Part shown: positions 1 through 35,000 of the stretch, in pieces | How positions within the stretch are numbered: position 1 is the first letter of the stretch | How the letters are laid out: each line of letters opens with the position of its first letter | Assembly (NCBI RefSeq): GCF_964340395.1 | Contig: NC_135570.1 | Coordinates: forward strand, 2,332,501 to 2,367,500 | Length of the DNA: 35,000 nucleotides | Direction: 5' to 3' | Source of the DNA: Glandiceps talaboti | Lineage: Eukaryota; Hemichordata; Enteropneusta; Spengelidae | The notes under the pieces: model-generated | Databases searched by the model: none | What the model was told of the DNA's origin: nothing | What the model saw: the letters and a program-made list of their open reading frames with translations, nothing else | Program-made: the position numbers and the translations under genes

Positions 1-433
1 TATACTTTATTTTCTTTGTAAAGAGTACTGCATAAACTCCTCCCCCTCCTTGTCCAGCTTCTTTGCAGACAAAAATAGCACCAATGGTGTTGCAGCACAA
101 TTATATAGTGTATGTCACAGTACAGTTGTGCTAACAAAACCTGGCGAATGTGTACTGCCCTTCATTCTTCTAGTTATCAACTAGACGAACACTTACTTAC
201 CCTTGACATGTCCCTGAAGTGGCACAAGTTCAGTTACTTAAAACGTTGCTTTAACTACTACAATGTTATCAAATGTCGATTCGTGTTTTCTATGACATTA
301 CTTGACCTTTGTCACGAGATCTCGCCACTGCTTGAGTTTAGTATGCTTCAGTAACACTGCACGTATGCAAATGCACACCCCGAGACGTATATATTCCCTT
401 TAAATGGCACAAGTTTGACATGTTTTGTTTTGT
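1..433. other. 3' flank / probable 3' UTR of the PIDD1-like gene
   Basis: No coding exon, RNA gene or repeat structure is recognised here. The open frame at 112-354 on the plus strand lacks features of a protein and lies antisense to the expected 3' UTR. Confidence 0.4.
6..11 (-). promoter_or_regulatory. Possible polyadenylation signal of the PIDD1-like gene
   Basis: AATAAA on the minus strand about 425 bp beyond the stop codon. It is the only clear signal in the remaining downstream sequence, but it lies at the window edge and no cleavage site or GU-rich element can be seen. Confidence 0.3.
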
Positions 434-12520
<12,087 letters not shown>

Positions 12521-12549
12521 GTTGACTTTTATAATTTCACTGCAACCAA

Positions 12550-15500
12550 GTATCTGGACTCAATAACAATATATTTGGTTGCGACACTCCACCTTTGCCT
12601 CTCAATAAACAATACAATACGATACAATACAATGCACCACAGTCCTTCTATCACGGAACTATGAATACACGCAGCTTGGATGAATGCCAATTTGTCGTCA
12701 CCATGTATTGTTCCTAGTTGATCTCTGAGTTGATCTTTTCCTGTAAGATATACAACATGGGTCTCATTCACATAGAGTTTGAAATGTCGTCACTGACGTA
12801 ACGGGTTGCATAGGATGCACTGTCAATTATGTTAAAAAATGAGACGAGTCTTTTTAGATCACACATCATATTGACTCGTGTATTTATGTGTCATATAATT
12901 GGCCATAATACCACCATAGCTAGTGTAGAGGTTTCCAGCACACGCGATGTTAATCATACTATTAACTTTATTGCCATGTATAAACGCAAAAGTTTACAAT
13001 TGATGTAGTTTCGCAGATAAAAAATAAGTTAAAAGAAGCACTAAATATAGTTATGAATATAAACCGAAATAAAAAGTAATGATAGACGTGAATTTAAAGG
13101 CAGTGATCTACGATAAATAATATGGTAAAAATAAAGAATTAAAACATTATGCGTACGGTTGTGGGGTAAAAACTGTAACTTACAGAAACGATTCGTCCTT
13201 GATTCAATTGTTGTATACCATGACCCTGAAGGCAGTTATTCTAACATATTGTGTACAGGGTGAAATTCGTCATTGATTATTGATTTGATTTCCTCATGGT
13301 GCAATCAATACAGAGTAGTTCAAGGGAAGGAAGGTCTACCACAATAATTAAAGATATAGATTTAAGAATCCTACTCAGCTTAGCATGGTCGTTCTTAGTA
13401 ATATTGCAGTACCAGACAAATCTGAATTCCCATATTAAACTCAGGGAACGAAAACAAACATATTGTTTTACTGTGTTCTGGCGTGGCTGTGGTAGAAATG
13501 TGAATAGCATTTAAGCTATTCAGATGTTCATGAATGGTGTTAAGAAAACTATTTGCTATTTGTAAACATCATCCCAAATTGTGCATTGTCACCACCATGT
13601 TCCGACAAGAATTTAATGAAAATTAAAAATAAGTAATTAATTCATTGAAAAACAATGAAAGTAGCTTATCAACATTATCACCAACTGTTTTATTGTGAAT
13701 ATCTTAAGTGTAATAAATAAGGATTGGCAAATATATGTTGTAGAAAATAAACTGAGGAGACAATGTACGGAGTAAAACTGGAACATACACTTCATTTCGC
13801 CATAGCCCTGCGCGCGTGCGCGCTGAGGTGAAGTCGGTCAGGTGAGATACAGTAGGTGCTCACAGCACCGAGACCAAACATCAGGTGCATCCTCACTCTA
13901 AGGTGGAGCCGGTCAGGTGATAGAGATGCTCACAGCTCCGAGACCAAACATTAAGTCATCGAAACATCCAAGGCTTTGGTCGTTACAATAATTAAATTAC
14001 AATATAAAGTCACACATAAATATGACCCTTCTGGAACATAAAACAATGGACTCTACAACTTGCAGAACAACATACTGTAAGCAACGTCCTCTCGCGCAAT
14101 GCATCTTGGAACCGGAAAATCGACTATTCTCTTTACACCCAGTAAACTATTACAATGAAAGATATCCATATTTGAACCGTACGTGAAGGAAATGCCAAGA
14201 CGAGTTGCAATTCTACTACGATCGTAACTATGTGTGCATGAAGTCTCTCTCTGAAGAACGTCTTTCATTTTGAAATAGCTTAAACTACACAATCGCATAC
14301 ACTGTACTCACATACATTGTAAATTGACCTCGTGATTGTACGATTTGTATAATATGTTGTTACACAGGTCACAGTACAGAGATGTCAGTCAAGCGTTCTT
14401 TATTCATGTCACGGTTGTAGACACAATAACCAACTACACTACTCCACATATGTACGTGTTTAAAATAATATGGCAGTTTGTGATTGTAAAAATACCTTTG
14501 ATTGTGATTGATGTGACCATATTGAAGTAACCAATCAGTATGGCAAGGTCAACAAGAATGTCAAGTTGACTGAGGGGGGAGGGGGTCGTACTTCAATCCT
14601 AATTACCAATTTTAAACGCTCCCCCGAATTGCCCAAAACAATTATTTTAAACCCGATATCAATTCCATAATAAAATACTTAGTTATATCTGAGTTTACCA
14701 AAACATTTTTAAAGACTAACATAGTTTTTTATTTACTTTTACTCTAAGGCCTAACAAAAAAAATTGTGTGGTTCCGATTACGATCATTGTTAGAATAAGG
14801 GTGGTGGGTAGATTTGTTATCTTATTTTTCATATATATTTTTGTTTCATATGTGAATGTCTAGTTCAGGTTACTGTTATGTTTTCCGTTGTTTTCCAAAT
14901 GGTCTCTGTGTTGTTTATTTCTTCTCATCAGATGTACATCCATTACAGATCGAAAGAATAGTTTTATATGATTGTCATTACTCTAATGGGACCATAATAA
15001 CACACTTTTATATCGCAGTATACTGTATATTGCATAACGTTCTGGGCTTCTTTGTGTTGTTGTTATTGTCTTTGTCATTTTTTCTTAGTTTGTTTAACAA
15101 ATTCAAACTTCACATTCCGTTGAGAAAACATAAAGATTAATTGAATTAATTAAAGATTAGTTGAATTAATAACTTTCTTTAACTAACTATAATAAGCTTA
15201 TTGGTGTGGTTTTCTTCGTTTTAATGTTTTCACTGTGTTCCATATTGCTTTGCTTCTTTAAGTGGCCTGGCTAATCATGCTATATACCATCCAAACTATC
15301 AAGAGTATCTCAAATTTGTTTTATTTGCGCTCGTGTCAAAATATGGACAGTTTTTATATACATAAGTGGCAAACAAATATAACTTTAGCGAAATGTTTGC
15401 AAAATTTATTAGACATTGCGATGGGAAACATTCGTTGACATTCGTTTCAAGTAGTCACAGTTGGTTCACCTCTACGTCACGTCGATAACTTTAGACTTCT

Positions 15501-16300
15501 CACTCTAACCATATCATAGTCTGAAGGAGAAACTGAATAATCCAGCACTAAATGTACACATGTAGGGTCAGGGTTCGCTTGTATTTTTGATTTTAAAAAA
15601 GCGAGTAGTTGTAAAAACTTTGTAAACTTGATGACGTACATGTAGTCGATTGTAATTGCTCTATCATTGAACAATTACTAATACACCATGCAGTGTACTA
15701 TCGTTGTTCAGATTAATACGAAGTCTCCCTACTCTTTGTCCGAAACAAGAACAGTGATTAAAGTGTGCAATGCTCGTAGATTTGAAATTGCGATAGAGTA
15801 AACTAACCATCGTCACGACCGTGTGTTTTTCACTTCAAACAAATGAAGTTCATGACGTCATGGCTCGTATTCTTGGAACAGGAAACGTCTACACCTGAGT
15901 AGGAGATGTTGATTTGAAAAGGCAGAGTGTTACTTTTAAACAAACAATATTTGTGAGTTTCCATAATTACAATCGGATTTCATTGATCACGACACGACTT
16001 TCTATTGTAACAAATCCGACAAAGCATATAACAGTATGAAATTATACTTTTTGTTTAGAGTAACTTTGGAGAAATGTATAATTTAATAGAATTCTGTCAC
16101 AAATCCATAGCTACAATGGTATGCTATCTTGATGAGTCTGACGAGGTCATTCTCTGTAATCTGCATGTATAGACTTGTTGATGTCCACAATTTAAACTTT
16201 TCATGCGTGCAGTCTTGACTTGTAGCCAACTTTGGAGAATAATCTGTTGAGTCACCCCCACCACAGTGTCTGATACCAACTAAACACTTCACAACTGCAA
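12550..16300. other. Intergenic spacer, part 1
   Basis: No gene is supported. Contains an 80-codon minus-strand open frame (12771-12529) that runs into the duplicated first exon and could hold 5' UTR or promoter of the PIDD1-like gene; a CG-alternating run (CGCGCGTGCGCGC, about 13811-13823); and a diverged tandem duplication at 13826-13975. The remainder is AT-rich without recognisable features. Confidence 0.5.
13826..13975. repeat. Diverged tandem duplication, about 76-bp period
   Basis: Copies start at about 13826 and 13902. They share CGGTCAGGTGA, GCTCACAGC(A/T)CCGAGACC and AAACAT. The second copy has small deletions. GC-richer than its surroundings. Confidence 0.7.
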
Positions 16301-17163
16301 TTATGGCTTCATTCTAACATAGCCATGCAACATTACCCCGGTTCTTTACCCTCTAACTTTTATGAAAGTTTTTGTTGTGAATTTCAAGCATTCAGATACT
16401 TATTCCTTTCTTATATAGCTCTCAACTCAGACCACAATAGAAAATCGTTCTATTGTGGTCTGAGATCTCAATAACAATTGTGTGCATGGTAACGATCACA
16501 GTATCTGTATTATGTCGCCCAGAGGGGGAAGTAGTGTTATAGATAGTGTACAGGCCTGAAATGGGGAAATCTCACATCTAATTAGAAATGTCTTTTGATG
16601 TGTATTTTGAACACGTGTGTTAAGTTTCTTGTGTTAGAACCCATTGGGTGTGACTATAACAGAAATCAAGACTTACCTTGTTAGCTTATATATAAAATAG
16701 GAAACTATTTCCGGTATCTAATGGTGTTTGCGACGGTATCGACCCCGGACGGTAGCAATGCACAGCTCAGTGACTTCACAATGGCCAACAACATAGTGTT
16801 TAGCTCCGAGCAACGCTCCGCGTCAACACGTCTTCTGCTCTGAACTTTAACATTACGAAATGAACAAAAGGGGTCCAAATAAATCCACGTGTTCGTTAAA
16901 TGTCTTTGTGATCGTCCACTGTGAATATTCGTGTTACAATCCAAATACACCTGAGGACAAGACGTCTGACGTACTACCAGGAACTTTTTCACACAGCCAC
17001 CAATGTCATAGGTCAAACTGGAAATTGACAGAATTGGAGCTCTAGATCTGTCAGATACTATACTCGTATAAGTCGTACAAATGTCATGATCAAAGTCTAG
17101 TGTCTGTATTGACGGAAGAAATCGTTTTGTCAATGTGACAGTAAAACTGAATGTTATTTTCAA
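16083..17163 (-). other. Possible lineage-specific exons, unresolved
   Basis: A 152-codon open frame (17163-16705) with nine cysteines (for example IGGCVKKFLVVRQTSCPQV) and elevated GC, and a second Cys-containing frame (16294-16083) preceded by a plausible acceptor (AATTGCAG) at 16295. A strong donor CAAG|GTAAGT lies at about 16677, but all three frames carry a stop between the first open frame and that donor, so I cannot join them. The long frame begins at a TTG, not ATG. An open frame of this length can arise by chance in 35 kb. I do not recognise a family. Confidence 0.15.
16426..16464. repeat. Perfect 17-bp-arm hairpin
   Basis: CTCAGACCACAATAGAA (16426-16442) and its exact reverse complement (16448-16464) around a 5-nt loop. 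Too short for a typical microRNA precursor; origin unknown. Confidence 0.85.
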
Positions 17164-17239
17164 ACAATGATTTTATTTCTCAGACAGGAACTAAATGACC
17201 TATGCTACTTCCTTAAGGAAAGATATTTATATGGCTATG

Positions 17240-17245
17240 TCTGCC

Positions 17246-17292
<47 letters not shown>

Positions 17293-17331
17293 GTATGTGT
17301 ATGTGTATGTGTGTTTGTGTTTGTTTGTGTG
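17240..17331. repeat. (CTGT)n microsatellite
   Basis: About thirteen CTGT tetramers followed by GTAT/GTGT/GTTT variants; the same tetramer class (complement of CAGA) as at 6418 and 21924. Confidence 0.95.
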
Positions 17332-19141
17332 TGGGGGGCACAATAATTCAAAGATATAGTTGTCGATATTTCATCAATATATAATTGTGTCAATCAATCA
17401 AAATACATTTTAAAAAATGGCGGCGACAACCTAAGTGTATGGTGGTACACTCGTTATGTATGAACAAGTATTAACAGAGTTGGCCACAACGTTGTATCAT
17501 TTCAAAACGACAACTTGTTTCGTTGAGCGGGAATCTATATTCGGGTGGGAGGGGATGGGTTTTTAGGGGTGTTTAAAATTCAATGTAAATTGTCGAGTTC
17601 CTATACTCTACTATTTATCGTATTTAGAAGGTATATTTCTTTAAAAGCTTCTTAATACTGCACTAGTTGCAACTTGAACGTATAAGATACGATAACTTAC
17701 TAGCAATATCGTACACCCTGAACAGTATTGTATAAACTATGGGTAAACCTGTTTTTCTGTACATGATTCTGTACAATAAATCAACTTCATAGAAATTTTA
17801 AATGACAATCCACTTACAACTAGTACAGTTTGTAAGAATCAAAACTAAGCTTTTATTCCAAATTTAAACTAAGTCTTGTCACTACACCATACTACCTATG
17901 AATATTGACGACTAATAAGCAGATAAAATATATCTTTTTTATTATTGTTTTATTTTAGTAAATATAACCTTGATCACGTGATGAAAAAGTAGTTCCAGTT
18001 GCAGCTAGTGTAGGTTTAATACGACATTCCGATCTTGCATTTCAGTAATCTGTAGATCTATATACTATAATTATGAACAAAATCAAATTTCACAATCGAT
18101 ATTCCAGTTTTGACGGAAAAAGCTACTAAAAAGGTATTCATACTCTGATGTGACATTATCACTTACTAAAATACAAGATTACTGTTGATATGATCATAAA
18201 CTGTATGTTTGTTTGTTATTTCGTGTCACCGTCGTTGCCTCCGTCACCACACGAGAAAATGTTGCTTAGATTGCTATCGGTCACTATGCATGAACGTATT
18301 GGAGTATGTTCGGTCACCAGTGCTTGCCTCAGCTCATGCAACAATGATTTATATAGACAAATTCTTATCATATAAGCAAACGGAAACGCGCTCCCGTGCT
18401 TCTTAGATGAGAGTGGCAAAGACAGCTTGATAAAACTTAGCAGTTATTAATTGCAGAATATTGATATTACTTCCAGATTGCTATCATATTTACGATCACA
18501 TGCTAAATCAAAGGATCTTTGGATTGAGCTGTTCCTAGTTTCTTTCGGAAAATGAAATATTTTTTTGGCACAATCTATTCGTGATGCTTAAATTACGATA
18601 TTTAGTTTGAACAAATGAGGTCGCACAGTAATAACCTTGATGAACATTTCTTTTGTCAGTGAATTGAGAACAGATATAGTACACAATAAAACTGCCATGG
18701 TAACAGTACGTAAAGTTGTACTTCAATATGAGTAAACTAAACCAGTTCTCGTTTGCTTAAACAATTTTTATCTGTCGTTTTTGTTTACATACAGACAAAT
18801 CACACTTTAAGTTTCATAAACTTTTACCACTCTCGTAGCATAAGTGAAAACACCATGATGGTCTTACACCCCCTACGACACGTTGACAATTTTCACTTGT
18901 TTATGAATGTATTTCAACTATAACGTATTGTTCCGAGTTTATTAAATCAGGCCTCCTTCACTTTGCTATGAAGACTTGAAACTTTCAATATACATGTATG
19001 TGTTTTTACTACTCTGTCATGGATAATATTGAATGTAATCAGTGAATTGGTAATCATGGTGTACAAAATGCCTGTTAGAGATATTGTAATGGACCGCCAA
19101 GTCAACAAAACCATTTCATGTAGGCAACATCGCTAGAGTAT

Positions 19142-19220
19142 TGTTTGTTTGTTTGTTTTGTTTGTTTGTTTGTTTGTTTGTTTGTTTGTTTGTTTGTTTA
19201 TTTGCTTGCTTGCTTGTTTG
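19142..19220. repeat. (GTTT)n microsatellite
   Basis: About 15 GTTT tetramers with GCTT variants at the right end. Complement class of the (CAAA)n tract at 1754. Confidence 0.95.
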
Positions 19221-21053
19221 GTTAGTTTGTGTTTTTGTGGGTTATTTTGGTGTTTTTAATAATACTAACAACTACGTTACCGTGTCTCTGCCGAACTAAC
19301 GACGTACACTAATTTTGGGTTAATCACCTGGAGAGAATTTGGGGAATTTCACAAATCTTTGTGTACATTGATAGAACAGCTAAAGTAACATAAAAAGTGA
19401 TTTATTTATGGAAGAATTGGATGAAGAAAGTCACCTACTGCAGAGACACTTACTAATGAGTAAAAACAGTACTTGGAATAATCAATATGCGTTCATTGAC
19501 GTCACACAAGTAATCAATTGGACCTGGTTAGATTATTTGTCGTAGGAATTCTTAAATAGACTGCACAGCAATCTAAGTTTTATGAGTCCAGAAGCACTGA
19601 CTACTGATTTCTATAGACTAGAGTGCTATGTGTCAAAACTAAACTTAATATACAGTGTGTTAGGGTGTCATTACACTAGATGTTGCCCAGTCTTTCTGAT
19701 TGGCTAAATTTCACCGTCTGTCAAGTTATTATACTATTGTGATATGCTTTAGTGCTTATAATCCCCGTATGATGACAAACTTCTAATTGAAGATGATGAA
19801 GAAAATGATTTATTAAATATATGATAAGAGAGTACGTGCATTCAGAGAATGATATCCTGCATCAAAATCGTGTTCTATTTCCGTCGTCTTTATGGGAAAC
19901 ACGTACATTATTGTTACTTTACAAGATGTATGTAGTAAGCGATCCTATGATAGTGAGTGAATCATAAAAATCACACACCATATAGAGTTTACTTCACTCA
20001 ATGCGGTAAGCTTACATGATTTGATAATGGATATCGCCTGCTGAATGAATGCAGGATAAAATCAGATTCTTATATGAGTTAGTTTATTTTTCCAATATAC
20101 GTACCTATTTTATTGTCATTGGTTTCAATACCCTGTCTCTAGAGTCTTTCCGGATTTGCGGGTTAATAGTTAAATAGGCAGAGTCACTTTCACATCTTGC
20201 AGTGAGTTTTTTACTTGTTTGATTTTAAAAGATTATAGTAAACATGAATAACGTAGTTCTTGTTTCGTCTGGGGCTTTTTAATAACTGTGTCTCCCGATG
20301 ATAGGCAAATAAGCTATAAAAAACATAACTCAAAATATACTTGGTCAATGAGACTGAAATTTCATTGGTGAAATGTTTCTAGAAGTGATATTCTGCAGAT
20401 TTTGTTCAAAGGAAATAATTGGCCCTAGCAACCACCATGGCATATGTACAATACTAGTTGAAGGAAAGTAATAGTGTATTCAAAAGCTGTCTAATTAATC
20501 TCTTACGATTGTTAATTACAAATATATATGCTTGCTGTGAGAAGTGATTCGTTCGGAAATTACTTGTTTAATGCTAAAGAAAACCATGTATAATATTATT
20601 GAATCGATGCATACAAGATTACATTTGCTAAAAAACAACACACACAAGTTATTAATGTCTGGTATAGAATATATCTGTGTGCCATATTGGAAATGATATA
20701 TGGATACGGAAATAACGATATTTCTTTAACAATGTCAATATATGAAAAGTCATAATTGTAGATGATTTGTTAAATATGAAAAAGGGTGAAAGGAAAAGTG
20801 TAGAATTATGTTACATATAGATCGTTTTCTAATGGCTAACTGAAGAATCATACGTATTGATAATCATGACAAACTAACACCATGGCGGCAAGGGTTTTTT
20901 ATATTACAGTCTATATCAAGTATTAATATTAAACTGTTTGAGATATTTAATGTATATTTTAAACCGACACAAATCAATTCTGTAAATAAAAAGCCAACAT
21001 TTTGACACTATTATGTTTTTCTTCTTCCACTATTGGTATCAATTCCAACCAAC

Positions 21054-21278
21054 CAATCTAATTAAAATCTAATGTTGTGGAAGCAGCTAGATGTCTTTAT
21101 TTACCTCTATTTGCGTGCATGCTGTGCCATTTGTTTCGGGTGACCGATGATCGCAGCAATACCACATCTTTGAGATGGCGGCGATCACCCGGAACAAAAC
21201 AAATGTCACAAAACGATGGAAATAGAGGTAAATATAGATATCTAGCCACTTTCACCACATCAGATTTTAATTAGATTG
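21054..21278. mobile_element. 225-bp fold-back transposon with 13-bp target duplication
   Basis: Ends are exact inverted repeats for 17 bp (CAATCTAATTAAAATCT) and the arms continue with about 80% pairing for roughly 100 bp (for example TTTACCTCTATTT on the left against AAATAGAGGTAAA on the right). Immediately outside both ends stands the same 13-mer AATTCCAACCAAC (21041-21053 and 21279-21291). No transposase, so it is non-autonomous. Long arms suggest a Mutator-type or fold-back element, but 13 bp is longer than the 8-11 bp usual for those. The open frame at 21077-21274 is an artefact of the element. Confidence 0.85.
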
Positions 21279-21383
21279 AATTCCAACCAACCCATTTATA
21301 AATCAATATACACAAAAACAATATGTCCCCCTGTAGGTACAAAAATGCAAGATTTGCTATTGTTTTGCCTTAAGGCATTGCAT

Positions 21384-21449
21384 GTATCTGTATATAAAAT
21401 GTAAGTGCACTGAAGTGTATCTGTATATAAAATGTAAGTGCACTGAAGT
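21384..21449. repeat. Perfect 33-bp tandem duplication
   Basis: Two adjacent identical 33-mers starting GTATCTGTATATAAAATGTA, the second at 21417. Likely a recent replication-slippage or repair event. Confidence 0.9.
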
Positions 21450-21923
21450 ATATCTTCCATAAATGGACGGAATTATCTGCAGTAGCAATAAAGCAATTTC
21501 AAAGTTGTCAAGTATAACATTTCGTAATAAAAGAAATTTGCAGCAACAATGTGGTTGATACATTAACTAAACTCACCAATGTTTAATATAAAATGATTGA
21601 TTTCACAATCAAACCTACAGTATCTGTAGGGTATATCAAGTATTATATTAATAATATGTACACAAAATAATAGAAGTCTGAGAGTTCATTTGATGATATA
21701 TCCTTTAATTGCTAAATAGAGATAGTTCATTCTCATTGATAAAATTTGAAGCTTGTCTTCTCAAGACATTGCCTACGAAAGCCACTACGAAAGCCTAATT
21801 ATCAACTATAAGTATTTGTTTGATATTCATATTCATCATAACATAGACGTGTAAGTTCTGGTAGCATAATATGCAGTTGCCTTTAGGTATCGTGTCTAAA
21901 CAGTCAGACCGACTGCCGAACAA

Positions 21924-21933
21924 ATAGACAGAT

Positions 21934-21968
<35 letters not shown>

Positions 21969-21978
21969 TAGATAGACA

Positions 21979-22036
<58 letters not shown>
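21924..22036. repeat. (CAGA)n plus (CA)n microsatellite
   Basis: CAGA/TAGA tetramers then about 28 CA dinucleotides, abutting the left end of the LINE fragment. Open frames here (Cys/Val repeats) are low-complexity. Confidence 0.95.
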
Positions 22037-22037
<1 letters not shown>

Positions 22038-22550
22038 GGATATAACACTACAATAAAATACCGATGGAGGGATGTCTTCATACCAGACTGTGCATTAGAC
22101 ATATAGTTTGACAGCTCGTTTATAAATAATGAAAATAAAAAACGGACTTAACATACATCCCTGTCTAGTGCCAATGGTACATTTAAAATAGTCAGTTAAA
22201 CCTTCTTTACATCTCACACATGATTGAAGTTGTGAATACATTGAACGTAAAACTTTCAAGATTTTGCCGTGTATACCAACTGACATCAACCTATACCATA
22301 AGAGCTCGTGGTTTACACGGTCAAAGGCTTTGGAAGAATCTATGAACATTACATAAAAACGACCACCTTTCATTGATATATATTTTTGTACAACGGATTG
22401 CAGACAGAATATGTTATCTACAGTACAGTATCCTTTACGAAATCCTGCTTGAGCCTCCTCTATAATGACATTATTTTCCGACGCCCAGTTTACTAATCTT
22501 TGATTTATGATCCTTGTGAAAATCTTACTACACACTGAGAGTAGCGAAAA
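22035..22550 (-). pseudogene. Non-LTR retrotransposon reverse transcriptase fragment (inverted 5' part)
   Basis: Minus-strand frame TLSVCSKIFTRIINQRL, then EEAQAGFRKGYCTVDNIF, FIDSSKAFDRVNHELLW (RT motif A with its Asp) and IGTRQGCMLSPFF (motif B). After FIFIIY the frame shifts by one and continues as INELSNYMSNAQSGMKTSL before reaching the CA tract. The motif C (YxDD) region is absent, and there is no start, endonuclease or tail. Family: Jockey/CR1-like LINE. It cannot be active. Confidence 0.85.
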
Positions 22551-22996
22551 TTTAAGTCAATTTGTTACATTCAAATCCTGTGATGATACTTCCATGAAGA
22601 TGCCACTTTTTAAAACTGAATGTTTTCGTCATTCTTTTTTTAATAGAGCTTTTTACTTATGTAGTGCAATGCCCTTTCATGGCAAAACTTTAGCTAGTGT
22701 CAGGTCATACAAGTTTAAATTGTTAAAACATTACATGGATCTTTTAAATAATAAATTTTCTCCTGACAATACTTGCACTTGGGGTGAGACAATGTCACTG
22801 TAAAACTTGCCGCCTTTGTTAAGTTCTGCAGTTTTAAATTTGTACAATTTTTTTTTTTTCATTTTCATTTGTATTCATTTGTATGTGCAATTTGATTTTG
22901 TTCTATTGTGGAGGGTCGCTTTCTATAGGTGTTACTGTTAGTCACGTGTTTGTCTCATCCTGACATTATGTCAAAGCTCAATAAATAAATGATTAA
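22551..22996 (+). pseudogene. Non-LTR retrotransposon 3' end (C-terminus and 3' UTR)
   Basis: Plus-strand frame from about 22551 (ENLSQFVTFKSCDD) through FFNRAFYLCSAMPFHGKTL and HYMDLLNNKFSPDNTCTW to TAA at 22801, the usual C-terminus of Jockey/CR1-type ORF2 proteins. It is followed by about 190 bp of 3' UTR ending in AATAAATAAATGA. It abuts the inverted RT fragment head to head at about 22550, as expected of a twin-primed LINE insertion. Confidence 0.75.
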
Positions 22997-23831
22997 AACT
23001 ACGTGCAACAAATATCTTAAAGTTTGGCGGCAACTACTTACTGAATTCATCATAATTTAGTCATTGCATCATTTAACATTTAGAAGCTGTATCCGTATAG
23101 AAAGTATCTCTACTCTGTAATGGAACCAACAAAACTACTTCAATCCCTCTGTTTGAAATTTTGTTTTCTGAGAATATTTTTTAAGTATTATATTGGCTGC
23201 CTTGTTCATTCACTGTGTTGCATACGTCCTTATTACATTGACGTTTACACAAATCAATATCAATAACTTAAATACGAAATTTATCATTTAAACCGAGACA
23301 TTTAAACCGAGACAAGTTATTTATGGAAATCAAAGGCCAAAACTGTTCTAGCATGATATATATGTGTTTTTCTACTGTTGGCATCAATTCCAAAACTATT
23401 GTCCTTTCACTGAGTTACACACGTCCTATTGTTACAAAGTAGTTGATAAGCACTCATTCTTTCTTGCCCTGTATTATTTATATTTAAGGGTGTTGACAGA
23501 AACATATCGCCGATTAGGAAAAATTGTTTTAAAAAAATGATTCTTGTTAGGATAAAATGTTCTCGGTCCAGCAAATTCAGAAATAGCTGACTTTTCACAA
23601 GTAACCCTTCTAAGAGCTAAGTCCTCACATTACTGAAAGTCTAAGAATACTATTATGAATTGTCGCATTTGGGTACTTCTTTCAAATCTCGCAATAATAC
23701 ACTTACTTATGGTGTGATTTGGTCTCAGCAGCCTATCCAATAGTTGGTGTTGTAAGGTATATATTAAAGATACTTTGAGAAAACGGCGTTATACTGCTGG
23801 TAGCATATTGCTGACTACATCTGCACTAAGA
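22997..23831. other. Upstream flank of the GPCR
   Basis: Expected to hold promoter and 5' UTR. A doubled ATTTAAACCGAGACA (about 23287-23313) and a pair of related CACTG(T/A)GTT(G/A)CA(T/C)ACGTCCT segments (near 23211 and 23408) are seen. No TATA box or initiator can be assigned with confidence. Confidence 0.4.
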
Positions 23832-34986
<11,155 letters not shown>

Positions 34987-35000
34987 ATAATGATATACCT

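Larger units (their letters stand above)
17164..21040. other. Intergenic spacer, part 2
   Basis: AT-rich. Holds a (CTGT)n tract (about 17240-17292, then GTATGT variants to 17331) and a (GTTT)n tract (about 19142-19220). The open frames near 18190-18419 and 18535-18726 lack protein features. Nothing else recognised. Confidence 0.5.

Noticed and set aside
21077-21274. 65-codon open frame with a signal-peptide-like start
   Set aside because: Wholly inside a fold-back transposon; both halves are inverted copies of each other.

Overview
The window is invertebrate metazoan nuclear DNA. It is AT-rich, has spliced genes with canonical GT-AG introns, carries long di-, tri- and tetranucleotide microsatellites, and contains non-LTR retrotransposon remnants, fold-back elements and hammerhead-ribozyme repeats. 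The gene content (a PIDD-type death-domain protein and a rhodopsin-class peptide receptor) fits a marine deuterostome or lophotrochozoan such as a hemichordate, lancelet, echinoderm, brachiopod or mollusc. The sequence alone does not decide which.

Left third, minus strand (about 12,520 down to 434): one complete PIDD1-like gene. I rebuilt eleven coding exons whose splice phases all match; they join to 3,258 nt (1,085 aa) or 3,267 nt (1,088 aa), depending on which of two tandemly duplicated first exons is used. Domain order is about 15 leucine-rich repeats, ZU5, ZU5, UPA, then two death domains in tandem. Vertebrate PIDD1 has a single death domain. The two places where human PIDD1 cuts itself (His-Phe-Ser) read Arg-Leu-Ser and Cys-Phe-Ser here.

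Middle (about 12,550 to 23,830): an 11 kb divergent intergenic spacer with no convincing gene. It holds a 225-bp fold-back transposon with a 13-bp target duplication, a LINE insertion with the structure of a twin-primed 5' inversion, several tandem duplications and microsatellites.

Right third, plus strand (23,832 to 34,986): one complete class A GPCR of 393 aa in four coding exons, all joined in phase 0. It carries the conserved DRY, CWLP and NPxxY motifs and the disulfide cysteines, and resembles neuropeptide receptors of the QRFP/GPR83/NPY type. Its 8.9-kb first intron carries a (CT)n tract close to the donor, a LINE 3' end with an (ATT)n tail, and second copies of three repeat families also found in or near the PIDD-like gene.

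The most unusual local structure lies at about 10,380-10,790, inside intron 2 of the PIDD-like gene. There are two type I hammerhead ribozyme motifs on the minus strand, between (TA)n tracts. One is joined to an inverted half-copy of itself, giving a perfect 35-bp-arm palindrome. This looks like Penelope-like or retrozyme-type retroelement debris. The two protein genes are divergently transcribed, and nothing in the sequence shows that they work together.
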